Shown piece after piece: positions 17,468-25,849 of a stretch of DNA of 64,000 nucleotides. Numbering within the stretch: position 1 is the first letter of the stretch; each line of letters opens with the position of its first letter. The translations under genes were made by a program, and so were the position numbers. This DNA comes from Microbacterium arabinogalactanolyticum (GTDB taxonomy: Bacteria > Actinomycetota > Actinomycetes > Actinomycetales > Microbacteriaceae): contig NZ_BRZC01000003.1 in NCBI RefSeq assembly GCF_030268005.1, forward strand, positions 186,001 to 250,000. The letters are read 5' to 3'. Under the pieces are notes generated by a model, which made no database searches, was not told the origin of the DNA, and saw nothing but the letters and a program-made list of their open reading frames with translations.

Positions 17468-18433
17468 GTGGTCGATGTGAGCCTGAGGCAGCTGGAGCTG
17501 TTCGCCGCGCTGCCCCATTTCCCCACGCTCAGCGCGGCCGCCGCACACCTGCACATCTCGGAGTCGGCGCTGTCGCAGGCCATCACGAGCCTGGAGAACG
17601 CGGTGGGCGAGCAGCTGTGCGTGCGGCGCAAGGCGAGGGGGCTCACGCTCACGCCGACTGGCCAGGACTTCGCCCGCCGGGCGAGGCAGATCGTCGCGGA
17701 GACGCATGAGCTCGTCCTCGGTGCGGGGCGGGAGCAGGAGCTGCAGGGGCCGGTGCGGCTCGGATGCTATTCGAGCTTCGCCACCAACGTCGTGCCCGAG
17801 CTGCTCGAGGGGTTCCCGAAGCGGCATCCGGGGGTGACGATCGAGATCATGGTCGGCACTAACGAGGAGCTGCTCTCCGCGCTCGAGGCGGGCCGGCTGG
17901 ACGTGGCGCTCGTGTACGACGTGTCGCTCCCCGTCGGATACCGGCGTCGCCGGATCTACGCGACCGAGCTCGAGGCGCACCTGCATCCCGAGCATCCGCT
18001 CGCGGCGCACGCCACCGTCGACCTCGCGGAGCTGGCCGACGAGCCCTACATCCTGTACGACGCGACGCCCGGGATCCGCAACGTGACCGACGCGTTCACC
18101 GCGCGCGGTCTCGAGCCGCGGATCGCGGCGAAGGTCACCCAGATCATCCTCGTCGAGGCTCTCGTGGGGCGCGGCCTCGGCTACGGGCTGCTCATGTCGC
18201 GCCCGAACGCGCTCCCGATGAGCTCGGAGGGGCGGCCCATCGTGATCCGCCCGTTCGACCCGCCGGTGACGGTGTCGCACGTGGTGGGGATCTGGCCGGC
18301 GGACATGAAGCTCACGCCGCGTGCGTCGGCGCTGCTCGACTTCGCCGTGGAGAAGCTCGGCGGCTACGGACGTGCGGATGCCGCGGGGGTCCCGGGGGTC
18401 TCCGCGGAGGCGACCGGGTCCCTGCCCGGCTGA
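17468..18433 (+). CDS. LysR-family transcriptional regulator
   Basis: 321 aa. The N-terminal winged helix-turn-helix is SLRQLELFAALPHFPTLSAA and HISESALSQAITSLENAVGE, with the typical LRRKARGLTLTPTG wing. The rest is the two-lobed periplasmic-binding-like effector domain. Its gene is divergent from the MHS transporter, monooxygenase and reductase-like genes, the normal geometry for a LysR regulator activating a neighbouring catabolic operon in response to its substrate. The start is GTG with GGAGAAGGAG just upstream. The last 25 or so residues (Gly/Ala-rich) are beyond the usual end of the domain. Confidence 0.9.
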   Translation: MVDVSLRQLELFAALPHFPTLSAAAAHLHISESALSQAITSLENAVGEQLCVRRKARGLTLTPTGQDFARRARQIVAETHELVLGAGREQELQGPVRLGCYSSFATNVVPELLEGFPKRHPGVTIEIMVGTNEELLSALEAGRLDVALVYDVSLPVGYRRRRIYATELEAHLHPEHPLAAHATVDLAELADEPYILYDATPGIRNVTDAFTARGLEPRIAAKVTQIILVEALVGRGLGYGLLMSRPNALPMSSEGRPIVIRPFDPPVTVSHVVGIWPADMKLTPRASALLDFAVEKLGGYGRADAAGVPGVSAEATGSLPG

Positions 18434-18443
18434 GGGCTGCGCG

Positions 18444-19226
18444 TCAGCGCGGTCCGATCTTCCACGGCTCCTTCACGGAGCGGATGAACGAGTAGGTGAC
18501 GAGGTCGCGGTGATGCACCTCGCGGGAGTACGAGATGCGCTTGCCGCTGAGCGATGCGCCGACGATCGTCCACATCTTCGCGACCTCTCCCTCCGGCTGC
18601 TCCAGATGCGCGGCCTCCTCGGCCGTGAGGGCCGTGACGCCGGCGGAGACGACCTCCCACGCGATGGCCTCGGACCAGAGGTCCTGCGCGATGTCGAAGA
18701 CGGGGCGGGTGGGGTCGATGAACGGTCGCTCCATGCCGGCGGGGAGCGGCAGGATGTACTCGCCGACCATCGCAGGGATGTCGTCGGCGTACCAGCGCAG
18801 CCGGATGTGCGCGCCGACCGGTTCGATCTGCGGATGCAGCAGAGCGGCGATCTCGTCCGGGATGGGCTCGAAGGATGCCGAGAGCACCTCGACCGAGGGG
18901 GTGTACCCCATCCGGGCCAGGATGTCGCCGTACTCGACGCGCGCCTCGAAGCGGGCGCTCAGCCGCAGGAGCAACGGGTCGATGGTCGTGGCGGCCCCTT
19001 GGCGGCGGACGACGATGCCCTGGTTCTCCAGATCGGCCAGTGCATGGCGGATCTGCTGCCGGGTGCATCCGAGCGCCTCGGCGAGCCGGTGCTCGCCGGG
19101 CAGAGTGCTGTCGGAGGCGACCGCCTCGCGGACGTGCCTCAGCACGCCGCTGAGGATGCGTTCGCTGTCGGTCAGCGGGGTGCGCGTCCTGCGCTCGCTC
19201 CACGCGCCCATCGTGCCGTCGGTCAT
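18444..19226 (-). CDS. GntR-family transcriptional regulator (HutC/UTRA type)
   Basis: 260 aa. The winged helix-turn-helix (STLPGEHRLAEALGCTRQQI, RHALADLENQGIVVRRQGA) is followed by a chorismate-lyase-like UTRA effector domain that reads as a GntR/HutC type. The start at 19226 (MTDGTMGAW) is preferred over 19289 because a GGAG-containing leader precedes it and the domain starts soon after; the alternative would add 21 unconserved residues. It is divergent from the amidohydrolase and peptide-type ABC operon and probably represses it. The two TCAACAAGT repeats in the gap are candidate operators. Confidence 0.85.
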   Translation of the reverse strand: MTDGTMGAWSERRTRTPLTDSERILSGVLRHVREAVASDSTLPGEHRLAEALGCTRQQIRHALADLENQGIVVRRQGAATTIDPLLLRLSARFEARVEYGDILARMGYTPSVEVLSASFEPIPDEIAALLHPQIEPVGAHIRLRWYADDIPAMVGEYILPLPAGMERPFIDPTRPVFDIAQDLWSEAIAWEVVSAGVTALTAEEAAHLEQPEGEVAKMWTIVGASLSGKRISYSREVHHRDLVTYSFIRSVKEPWKIGPR

Positions 19227-19288
19227 CGCCGTCCCCCTGCTCCAGGCAAGCATATTCGGCCCGGGGCCGTCAGTCGCCACCATCGTCA

Positions 19289-19356
19289 CAACTAGTCAAC
19301 AAGTTGCGTAATGATCGACCAAACCTATCAACAAGTGGGCGGAGATCTGCTAGCGT
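19289..19356 (+). promoter_or_regulatory. Promoter and candidate GntR operators of the amidohydrolase/ABC operon
   Basis: A direct repeat TCAACAAGT occurs at 19296-19304 and 19328-19336, 32 bases apart or about three helical turns. The first is within CAACT-N8-AGTTG (19289-19306). TCAACA of the second copy (19328-19333) is 17 bases before TAGCGT (19351-19356), which gives a plausible -35/-10 pair, so a bound regulator would block RNA polymerase. Confidence 0.55.
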
Positions 19357-19385
19357 CAGTCAACCCGCACACGGAGGAGTCAGCA

Positions 19386-20591
19386 GTGACCACGACGGAC
19401 AGCATCCGAGGTATCCCTCTCTGGGACGGCCATGCCTACCGCGGGGCGAGCAGCCTCGAGTGGTCGGGCGATCGCATCGAGGCGGTCGAGTCCCACGACG
19501 AGGTGCTCGACGGGTACAGCGTCATCCCCGGTCTGATCGACACGCACGTGCACCTGGGCGCCTACTCCGGCTCGGGCCGGGCCGACTGGTCGTCGTGGCC
19601 GCTCATCACCCCGTGGGAGGAGCAGGTCTTCCACATCGCCAACAACGCGCAGAAGGCCGCCCGCGCGGGCGTGACCACCCTGCGCGACCTGTCCGGCGAC
19701 GAGCGGCAGCTGGCCGTGAAGCGCGCCTTCGACGAGGGCATCCAGCAGGGTCCACGCATCCTGGTGCACGGCGCCGTCGGCATGACCGCCGGGCACGGCG
19801 ACCTGTTCATCCCGCCGCACTACCCGCACCGCGGACGCACCGCCGACAGCCCCGACGAGTGCCGCAAGCTCGTGCGCGAGTACGCGCGCATGGGCGCCGA
19901 CGGCATCAAGATCTTCACCACCGGCGGCGTGCTCTCCATGGGCGACAAGGTCGGCTGGCGCAACCAGACGCTGGACGAGATCCGCGCGACCATCGACGAG
20001 GCGCACGCGCTGAGCATGCCCGTCGCCGCGCACAGCCACTCCGCCGAGGGCAACGAGATCGCCCTGTCGGTCGGGGTCGACTCCATCGAGCACGGCACCG
20101 GCCTCGAGCCCGACCAGTGGGATCGCCTCATCGAGCGGAACATCTCGGTCGCGCCGACGCTGCTCATCAACGACGCCATCGCCGACGGCCGCGTCGCGGT
20201 CGGCGAAGAGGCCCAGGCGAAGGCGAAGGATGTCGTCGCCTACCGCGACTCCCTGTTCGGCGACGCCGGCCGCGCAGGCATCCGCTTCGTCCTCGGCACC
20301 GACGCGAACGGCGTCTTCGTGCAGTTCGGCGACCAGATGGAGGAGGTGCGCCTGATGGCGCGGATGTTCGGCTGGACCGCCGAGCGCGCGCTGCGCGCCG
20401 CCACCTCCGACGCCGCCGACGTGGTCCGCATGTCCGACCGCATCGGTTCGCTCGCCCCCGGTCACGGAGCCGACTTCGTCGTGCTGCGCGGCCGGCCCTG
20501 GGAGGACATCGAGGACCTGAGGCTCGAGAACATCGTCGCCGTCGTGTCACGAGGTCGTCTCGTGCACGGCGAGCTGCCCACCGCAGGCTGA
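19386..20591 (+). CDS. Amidohydrolase-family metal-dependent hydrolase
   Basis: 401 aa. The GTG start follows CGGAGGAG. Metal ligands of the amidohydrolase fold are visible in order: DTHVHLGAY (HxH), a Lys in GADGIKIFTTGG that could be the carboxylated bridge, AAHSHS and SIEHGT (His ligands), and LGTDANG (Asp). This is the imidazolonepropionase/prolidase-like branch of the superfamily. Because its stop is 53 bases before a peptide-type binding lipoprotein and the rest of an ABC importer, it probably hydrolyses an imported amide or dipeptide-like compound in the cytoplasm. The precise substrate cannot be named. Confidence 0.82.
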   Translation: MTTTDSIRGIPLWDGHAYRGASSLEWSGDRIEAVESHDEVLDGYSVIPGLIDTHVHLGAYSGSGRADWSSWPLITPWEEQVFHIANNAQKAARAGVTTLRDLSGDERQLAVKRAFDEGIQQGPRILVHGAVGMTAGHGDLFIPPHYPHRGRTADSPDECRKLVREYARMGADGIKIFTTGGVLSMGDKVGWRNQTLDEIRATIDEAHALSMPVAAHSHSAEGNEIALSVGVDSIEHGTGLEPDQWDRLIERNISVAPTLLINDAIADGRVAVGEEAQAKAKDVVAYRDSLFGDAGRAGIRFVLGTDANGVFVQFGDQMEEVRLMARMFGWTAERALRAATSDAADVVRMSDRIGSLAPGHGADFVVLRGRPWEDIEDLRLENIVAVVSRGRLVHGELPTAG

Positions 20592-20644
20592 CCGCCTGCC
20601 TGAATCCGCTGTACCCGAAACTGCTGGACTCTGAGAGGAAGATC

Positions 20645-22252
20645 GTGAACATCTCGACACGACATGCATCCGCACGCTGGGCCGCGGCCCTCGGCGCCGC
20701 CGCCCTCGGCGCCGGTCTCCTTGCCGGCTGCTCCGCCGGCAACGGCGGGGGCGGGGGCGGTGGCGGCACCACCAAGGACGAGCTGTACATCGCCGTGCAG
20801 GACGACCCGGTGTGCCTGGACCCGCAGCAGGTGACCCTGACCACCGCACTGAACATCGGGCGGCAGCTGGTCGACTCCCTGGTCGATCAGAACCCTGAGA
20901 CGGGCGAGATCGTGCCCTGGCTCGCCAAGAGCTTCGAGGCGAACGACAACCTCACCGAGTTCACCTTCACACTGCGCGACGACGTCACCTTCAGCGACGA
21001 CTCGAAGCTGACGCCCGAGACCGTGAAGGCGAACTTCGACGCCCTCGCCGCCCTCGGAAGCACCGCCGCGCTGGCGTCGCAGTACCTGGCCGGCTACCAG
21101 GGCACCACGGTCGTGGACGCCTCCACGGTCAAGGTCGCGTTCGCCGAGCCGAACGCGCAGTTCCTGCAGGGTGCCAGCACCATCACGCTCGGCCTGCTCT
21201 CCGACAAGTCCGCCGCGATGACCGCCGAGGAGCGCTGCCAGCACCCGGTGGGATCCGGTGCGTTCGTCCTGGACAGCTACACCTCCAACGACTCCGTCGT
21301 CGTCACCGCCCGCAAGGGATACGACTGGGGCTCTCAGCTGCGCACCCGCAAGGGCGACGCCGCGGTCAAGAAGATCACCTTCGCCGTGACGCCTGAGCCC
21401 GGTGTCCGCACCGGCGGTCTGCAGACCGGCGAGTTCGACATGATCCTGGACCTGCCCGCGGCCGACGAGAAGCGCTTCGGCACCGATCAGTACGAGATCT
21501 ACGCGCGCGCCAACCCTGGCGTCCCGCATTCGCTGGTGCCGAACACCGACCGCCCGATCGTCTCCGACCCGGCCGTGCGCGAGGCGATGATCCTCGCCAC
21601 GAACCGCGCCGAGATCAAGGACCTCACGGGTTCGAGCAAGGTTCCGGCGGCGACCGGTGTGCTCAGCTCCGCCACCCCGTCGTTCCTCGCCCAGAAGGAC
21701 GCGCTCGCGTACGACCTCAAGGGCGCGGAGAAGCTGCTCGACGACGCGGGCTGGAAGGCCGGGGCCGGCGGCATCCGTGAGAAGGACGGCACCAAGCTGT
21801 CCGTCTCGGTGACGGCGTTCTACGGTCAGGACGTGCTCGAGGCCACCCAGGCGCAGCTGGCCAAGGCCGGGATCGACCTGAAGATCAACATGGTCACCGC
21901 CGGCGACTTCTTCGGCGCCGTCGCATCCAAGGACTTCGACTTCCTCGGCGCCGGCCTGACGCGCACCGACCCCGACGTGCTGCGGGTGATGTTCTCGTCC
22001 GCCTCCAAGGCGCGCTGGGCCGTGGTCACCGACCCCGAGCTCGACGAGCAGCTGGCCGCGCAGGCCGAGACCGCCGACCCGAAGGCGCGCACCGCCATCC
22101 TGGAGGACGTGCAGAAGCACATCGTCGAGAAGGCGTACCTCGTGCCCCTGCTCGAGGTCGCGCAGGTGCACGCCTCGCAGAAGGGCGTCTCCGGCGTCGA
22201 GTTCGACTCCTCGTCGCGGATCATCCTGCACGACGTCACTGTCAAGGGCTGA
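20645..22252 (+). CDS. Peptide-type ABC transporter substrate-binding lipoprotein (SBP_bac_5)
   Basis: 535 aa. The GTG start after GAGGAAGATC opens a lipoprotein signal (ALGAGLLAGC, lipidated Cys at about residue 29) followed by a Gly-rich linker of eight glycines. The mature part fits the oligopeptide/dipeptide binding family: DDPVCLDPQQVTLTTALNIG, TFTLRDDVTFSDDSKLTPETVKANFDAL, and HPVGSGAFVLDSY. The open frame extends in phase through most of the upstream gene but on a different frame from that gene, so it is a shadow. It delivers substrate to the two permeases downstream. Confidence 0.9.
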   Translation: MNISTRHASARWAAALGAAALGAGLLAGCSAGNGGGGGGGGTTKDELYIAVQDDPVCLDPQQVTLTTALNIGRQLVDSLVDQNPETGEIVPWLAKSFEANDNLTEFTFTLRDDVTFSDDSKLTPETVKANFDALAALGSTAALASQYLAGYQGTTVVDASTVKVAFAEPNAQFLQGASTITLGLLSDKSAAMTAEERCQHPVGSGAFVLDSYTSNDSVVVTARKGYDWGSQLRTRKGDAAVKKITFAVTPEPGVRTGGLQTGEFDMILDLPAADEKRFGTDQYEIYARANPGVPHSLVPNTDRPIVSDPAVREAMILATNRAEIKDLTGSSKVPAATGVLSSATPSFLAQKDALAYDLKGAEKLLDDAGWKAGAGGIREKDGTKLSVSVTAFYGQDVLEATQAQLAKAGIDLKINMVTAGDFFGAVASKDFDFLGAGLTRTDPDVLRVMFSSASKARWAVVTDPELDEQLAAQAETADPKARTAILEDVQKHIVEKAYLVPLLEVAQVHASQKGVSGVEFDSSSRIILHDVTVKG

Positions 22253-22296
22253 GCCGGACACGGCGGGAAGGTGATCGGGATGACGGGAGCGAAACC

Positions 22297-23310
22297 GTGA
22301 ATGCGACGCTGCGCGTGCTGCGCTACATCGCACCGAAGCTGGCGCAGTTCGTCTTCGTGGTGCTCGCGACGTACACCGTCGTGTTCCTCCTGATCACCTT
22401 CCTTCCCGGCGATCCTCTGCTCGCGGCGCTCGCCAGCAAGAGCGGCGGGGACACGATCGTCGACCCGGAGGTGCTCGAGCGGCTCCGGCAGCAGTACGGT
22501 CTGGCCGGCACCCCGTGGGAGCAGTACTGGCATCGCCTCGGGATGCTCGTGCAGGGCGACCTGGGCATCTCGATCGCCACCGGTCAGCCCGTGGCGACGA
22601 TGATCGCGCGGACCCTGCCGAACTCGGTGGAGATCGCCCTCATCGCCCTCGTGATCGCGATCGTGATCGCCGTGCTCTTCACGTTCCTCGCCTTCATCGC
22701 CCCGGTGCGCTGGCTGCGCAACCTGCTGCTGCAGATCCCGCCGTTCGGAGTCGCCATCCCGGCGTTCCTGACCGGTCTGCTGCTGATCAGCTTCTTCTCC
22801 TTCACGCTCGGCTGGCTGCCGTCCTCGGGCAGCCGCCAGCCGGGCAGCGCCATCCTTCCGGCGGTCACCCTGGCTCTGCCGGTCGGGGCCATCCTGTTCC
22901 AGGTGTTCTCGGCGGCCGTGCTCGAGGCGCAGGCGAGCCAGCACGTGTTCACCGCGGTGGCCAAGGGCGTGCCGCCGTGGCGGATCTTCACCGCGCACCT
23001 GCTGCGCAACGCGCTGCTGCCGACGATCACCGTGCTCGGCCTGACCATCGGTTACCTCGCGGCGGGCACCGCCGTGGTCGAGACGGTGTTCTCGCGCGAC
23101 GGCATCGGGCGGATGACGGTGAACGCCGTGCTCGCCCGTGACATCAACGTCATCCAGGGCATCGTGCTGATGATCGCCGCGGTCTACGCGACCGTGAACC
23201 TCGTGGTCGATCTGGCGTACGGCGTGATCGACCCCCGCACGCGGCGCTCCGGACGCCGGGCCGCGCGCACCGTGCAACCCGCGGATGAGCCGAAGGAGGT
23301 CGCCGCATGA
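22297..23310 (+). CDS. Peptide-type ABC transporter permease (DppB/OppB type)
   Basis: 337 aa. The N-terminal membrane segment ends in FLPGDPLLAALASKSGGD, the typical DppB stretch, and VLARDINVIQGIVLM lies near the end. The permease signature region is around TAVAKGVPPWRIFTAHLLRN. GTG is the start, with GGGAG upstream. The stop overlaps the next permease start (ATGA at 23307). A charged C-terminal tail of about 25 residues follows the last helix. Partner of the DppC-like permease and the double ATPase. Confidence 0.9.
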   Translation: MNATLRVLRYIAPKLAQFVFVVLATYTVVFLLITFLPGDPLLAALASKSGGDTIVDPEVLERLRQQYGLAGTPWEQYWHRLGMLVQGDLGISIATGQPVATMIARTLPNSVEIALIALVIAIVIAVLFTFLAFIAPVRWLRNLLLQIPPFGVAIPAFLTGLLLISFFSFTLGWLPSSGSRQPGSAILPAVTLALPVGAILFQVFSAAVLEAQASQHVFTAVAKGVPPWRIFTAHLLRNALLPTITVLGLTIGYLAAGTAVVETVFSRDGIGRMTVNAVLARDINVIQGIVLMIAAVYATVNLVVDLAYGVIDPRTRRSGRRAARTVQPADEPKEVAA

Positions 23311-24104
23311 GACTGCTCCGTCAGCCCGGATTCGTGATCAGCCTGCTCGTGCTGCTGCTGGTCGCCGTCGCGATCGTCGCGCCCTCGCTGCTGTCCACCC
23401 ACGACCCCTACCTCTCGGTCCCCAAGGACCGGCTGCTGCCGCCCAGTGCCGAGTACCTCTTCGGAACCGACAACCTCGGGCGGGACCTGTACTCCCGTGT
23501 GGTGCACGGCACGGCGCTCTCCATCGTCTCGGCTGCGCTCGCGGTGGCGGTCGGCGTCGTCGTCGGCGGGTTGGTGGGGCTGGCATCCGGATTCCTCGGC
23601 GGCCCCGTCGACTTCGCGATCATGCGGGTGGTCGACGTGCTCGTCGCGATCCCGGGCATCCTGCTCGCCCTCATCGTCGTCGCCACTCTCGGCTTCGGTC
23701 CGGTCTCGATCGGGCTCGGCGTCGGCCTGGGCGCCGCCGGCAGCTTCGCCCGCGTGATGCGCTCGCAGGTGCTGCGGGTGCGCAACGAGGAGTACGTCGA
23801 GGCGGCGCGCACCCTCGGCGCGCGCGTGCCCGCCGTGGTGTTCCGGCACGTGCTGCCCAATGCCGCGCGCCCCGTCATCGCCGTGGCCGCGCTCGAGCTG
23901 GGCACGGCCATCCTGGGCGTCTCGGCGCTGACCTTCCTCGGCTTCGGCGCCCCGCCGCCCGCACCCGAGTGGGGCGCGCTGTCGGCTGCCGGACGGGACT
24001 TCATCGCCGCGCAGCCGTGGCTCAGCATCATCCCGGGTCTCGTGATCCTGGCCGTCGTGCTGGCCGTGAACCGCGTGGCGCGAGCGATCGGAGGCGAGCG
24101 ATGA
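23307..24104 (+). CDS. Peptide-type ABC transporter permease (DppC/OppC type)
   Basis: 265 aa, five to six helices. The N-terminal periplasmic stretch LFGTDNLGRDLYSRVVHGTA is the DppC hallmark. EEYVEAARTLGARVPAVVFRHVLPN is the EAA loop contacting the ATPase. The start overlaps the previous stop and its own stop overlaps the ATPase start, so the transporter genes are translated as a coupled set. Confidence 0.92.
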   Translation: MRLLRQPGFVISLLVLLLVAVAIVAPSLLSTHDPYLSVPKDRLLPPSAEYLFGTDNLGRDLYSRVVHGTALSIVSAALAVAVGVVVGGLVGLASGFLGGPVDFAIMRVVDVLVAIPGILLALIVVATLGFGPVSIGLGVGLGAAGSFARVMRSQVLRVRNEEYVEAARTLGARVPAVVFRHVLPNAARPVIAVAALELGTAILGVSALTFLGFGAPPPAPEWGALSAAGRDFIAAQPWLSIIPGLVILAVVLAVNRVARAIGGER

Positions 24105-25777
24105 GCGGGGCTCTGCTGCAGGTGGACGGCCTGCGCGTCGACTACAGCACGCGCGGACGCTGGAAGGAGGTCGTCCACGACATCTCCTTCGAGGTGCCGG
24201 CGGGCAAGGTGGTCGCACTGGTCGGCGAGTCCGGCTCGGGCAAGTCCACCGTGTCTCAGGCGCTCATCCGCCGTCTTCCCGAGAACGGCCGGATCACGGG
24301 CGGCTCCATCCGCTTCGCCGGCAACGATCTCGTGCGGCTGCCGGAGCGCGCGCTGCGGAAGATCCGCGGTGCGCAGATCGGCTTCGTGCCGCAGGACCCC
24401 GGATCGTCGCTGAACCCGCTCATGCGCGTGGGCGAGCAGATCGCGGAGACGCTGCGCATCCACCGGCGGATGCCGCGCGCCGCCGCGGCCGCGCGCGCCG
24501 TGGAGATCCTCGACGAGGTCGGCATCCCGCAGCCGGCGCTGCGCGCCTCGCAGTACCCGCACGAGCTGTCCGGCGGCCTTCGTCAGCGCGCCCTGATCGG
24601 GATCGCCTGGGCGTGCGGACCGCAGTTCGTCATCGCGGACGAGCCGACCAGCGCCCTCGACGTCACGGTGCAGCGGCACGTCCTCGACCAGCTCGACGAG
24701 CTCGTGCAGCAGCACGGCACCGCCGTGCTGCTGATCACCCACGACCTGGCCGTCGCCGCCGATCGCGCCGACGAGATCATCGTGATGTACCAGGGCGAGA
24801 TCGTGGAGCGCGGCGCGACCGCCGATGTGCTGAACGCGCCGGCGCACGAGTACACCCGGCGCCTCGTCGCAGCGGCTCCCGGCCTGCGCGAGGGGCGGCT
24901 GGCTCCGCAGGTGCAGGTGGGCGAGGAGAGCGCGCTGTTCGCGACCTTCCGCGAGCGGGTGGCCGCGCAGGCGGGCTCCTCCGCGCCCGAGGCGCGCGCC
25001 GAGAGCATCCTCGAGGTGCGAGGCCTCGGCAAGACGTACGGCGTTCGCGGCGGATCGTTCCTCGCCGCCGACGACGTGTCCTTCGCGGTCCCGCGGGGGA
25101 GGACGCTGTCGATCGTGGGCGAGTCGGGTTCGGGCAAGACCACGAGCGCCCGGATCGCAGCGCGGCTCGTGCAGCCGGATGCCGGCACGATCCTGCTCGA
25201 CGGCGAGGACATCACCCGTGCCACCGGTGAAAGCCTGCGTCAGCTGCGCCGCCGGATGCAGGTGGTGTACCAGAACCCGTTCGCGTCCCTCGACCCGCGG
25301 ATGACGGTCGAGCGGATCGTCGCGGAGCCGCTGCGGTCGTTCCGCGTGGGGGACCGCTCTTCGCAGCGCCTGCTGGTCCGCGAACTGCTCGAGAGGGTGC
25401 GCCTGTCGTCGGAGCTGGCGGATCGGCGTCCCGGCGAGCTGTCGGGTGGTCAGCGGCAGCGCGTGGCGATCGCCAGGGCGCTCGCCATCGGCCCCGAGCT
25501 GATGATCCTCGACGAGCCCGTCTCGGCACTGGACGTCTCCGTGCAGGAGCAGATCCTGCAGCTGCTGGTCGACCTGCAGGCCGAGTTCGGGCTGAGCTAC
25601 CTGTTCATCTCGCACGACCTGGGCGTGGTGCGGCAGATCTCCGATCGCATCGTCGTGATGCAGAAGGGGCGGGTCGTCGAGAGCGGCGACGCCGCCGACG
25701 TGCTGGGAGCCCCGGCGCACGAGTACACCCGCGAGCTCATCGCGGCCATCCCCGGCAGCAGCGCGGTCTCCGGCTGA
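24101..25777 (+). CDS. Peptide-type ABC transporter double ATP-binding protein (DppD-DppF fusion)
   Basis: 558 aa with two complete ABC domains. Domain 1: Walker A GESGSGKST (42-50), signature LSGGLRQR (from 156), and Walker B with the EPTSALD motif. Domain 2: Walker A GESGSGKTT (340-348), signature LSGGQRQR (from 447), and EPVSALD. The linker between them (about 265-305) is poorly conserved. Such fused pairs replace separate DppD and DppF in some actinobacterial importers. ATG overlaps the DppC stop. It is the last gene of the operon and is followed by a strong palindrome shared with the convergent GH3 gene. Confidence 0.93.
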   Translation: MSGALLQVDGLRVDYSTRGRWKEVVHDISFEVPAGKVVALVGESGSGKSTVSQALIRRLPENGRITGGSIRFAGNDLVRLPERALRKIRGAQIGFVPQDPGSSLNPLMRVGEQIAETLRIHRRMPRAAAAARAVEILDEVGIPQPALRASQYPHELSGGLRQRALIGIAWACGPQFVIADEPTSALDVTVQRHVLDQLDELVQQHGTAVLLITHDLAVAADRADEIIVMYQGEIVERGATADVLNAPAHEYTRRLVAAAPGLREGRLAPQVQVGEESALFATFRERVAAQAGSSAPEARAESILEVRGLGKTYGVRGGSFLAADDVSFAVPRGRTLSIVGESGSGKTTSARIAARLVQPDAGTILLDGEDITRATGESLRQLRRRMQVVYQNPFASLDPRMTVERIVAEPLRSFRVGDRSSQRLLVRELLERVRLSSELADRRPGELSGGQRQRVAIARALAIGPELMILDEPVSALDVSVQEQILQLLVDLQAEFGLSYLFISHDLGVVRQISDRIVVMQKGRVVESGDAADVLGAPAHEYTRELIAAIPGSSAVSG

Positions 25778-25798
25778 CCCGGGACTGTTCCGGGACGT

Positions 25799-25830
25799 GT
25801 GAGGCCCCTGCCGATCGGCAGGGGCCTCAC
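25799..25830. terminator. Bidirectional hairpin terminator (perfect 32-bp palindrome)
   Basis: The 32 bases are a perfect palindrome. The left arm is GTGAGGCCCCTGCC and the right arm is its reverse complement, with GATC at the centre. It sits between two convergent genes, 22 bases after one and 20 before the other. Confidence 0.8.
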
Positions 25831-25849
25831 GCGTCCGGAGATCCCGGCG

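Noticed and set aside
19304..20644. Extra N-terminal 447 residues of the binding protein frame
   Set aside because: This is a different frame running under the amidohydrolase gene, with Arg/His-rich composition. The binding protein starts at 20645 with a lipoprotein signal.
20740..20765. G-rich run as a regulatory or G-quadruplex site
   Set aside because: It encodes the Gly linker after the lipidated Cys and needs no other explanation.
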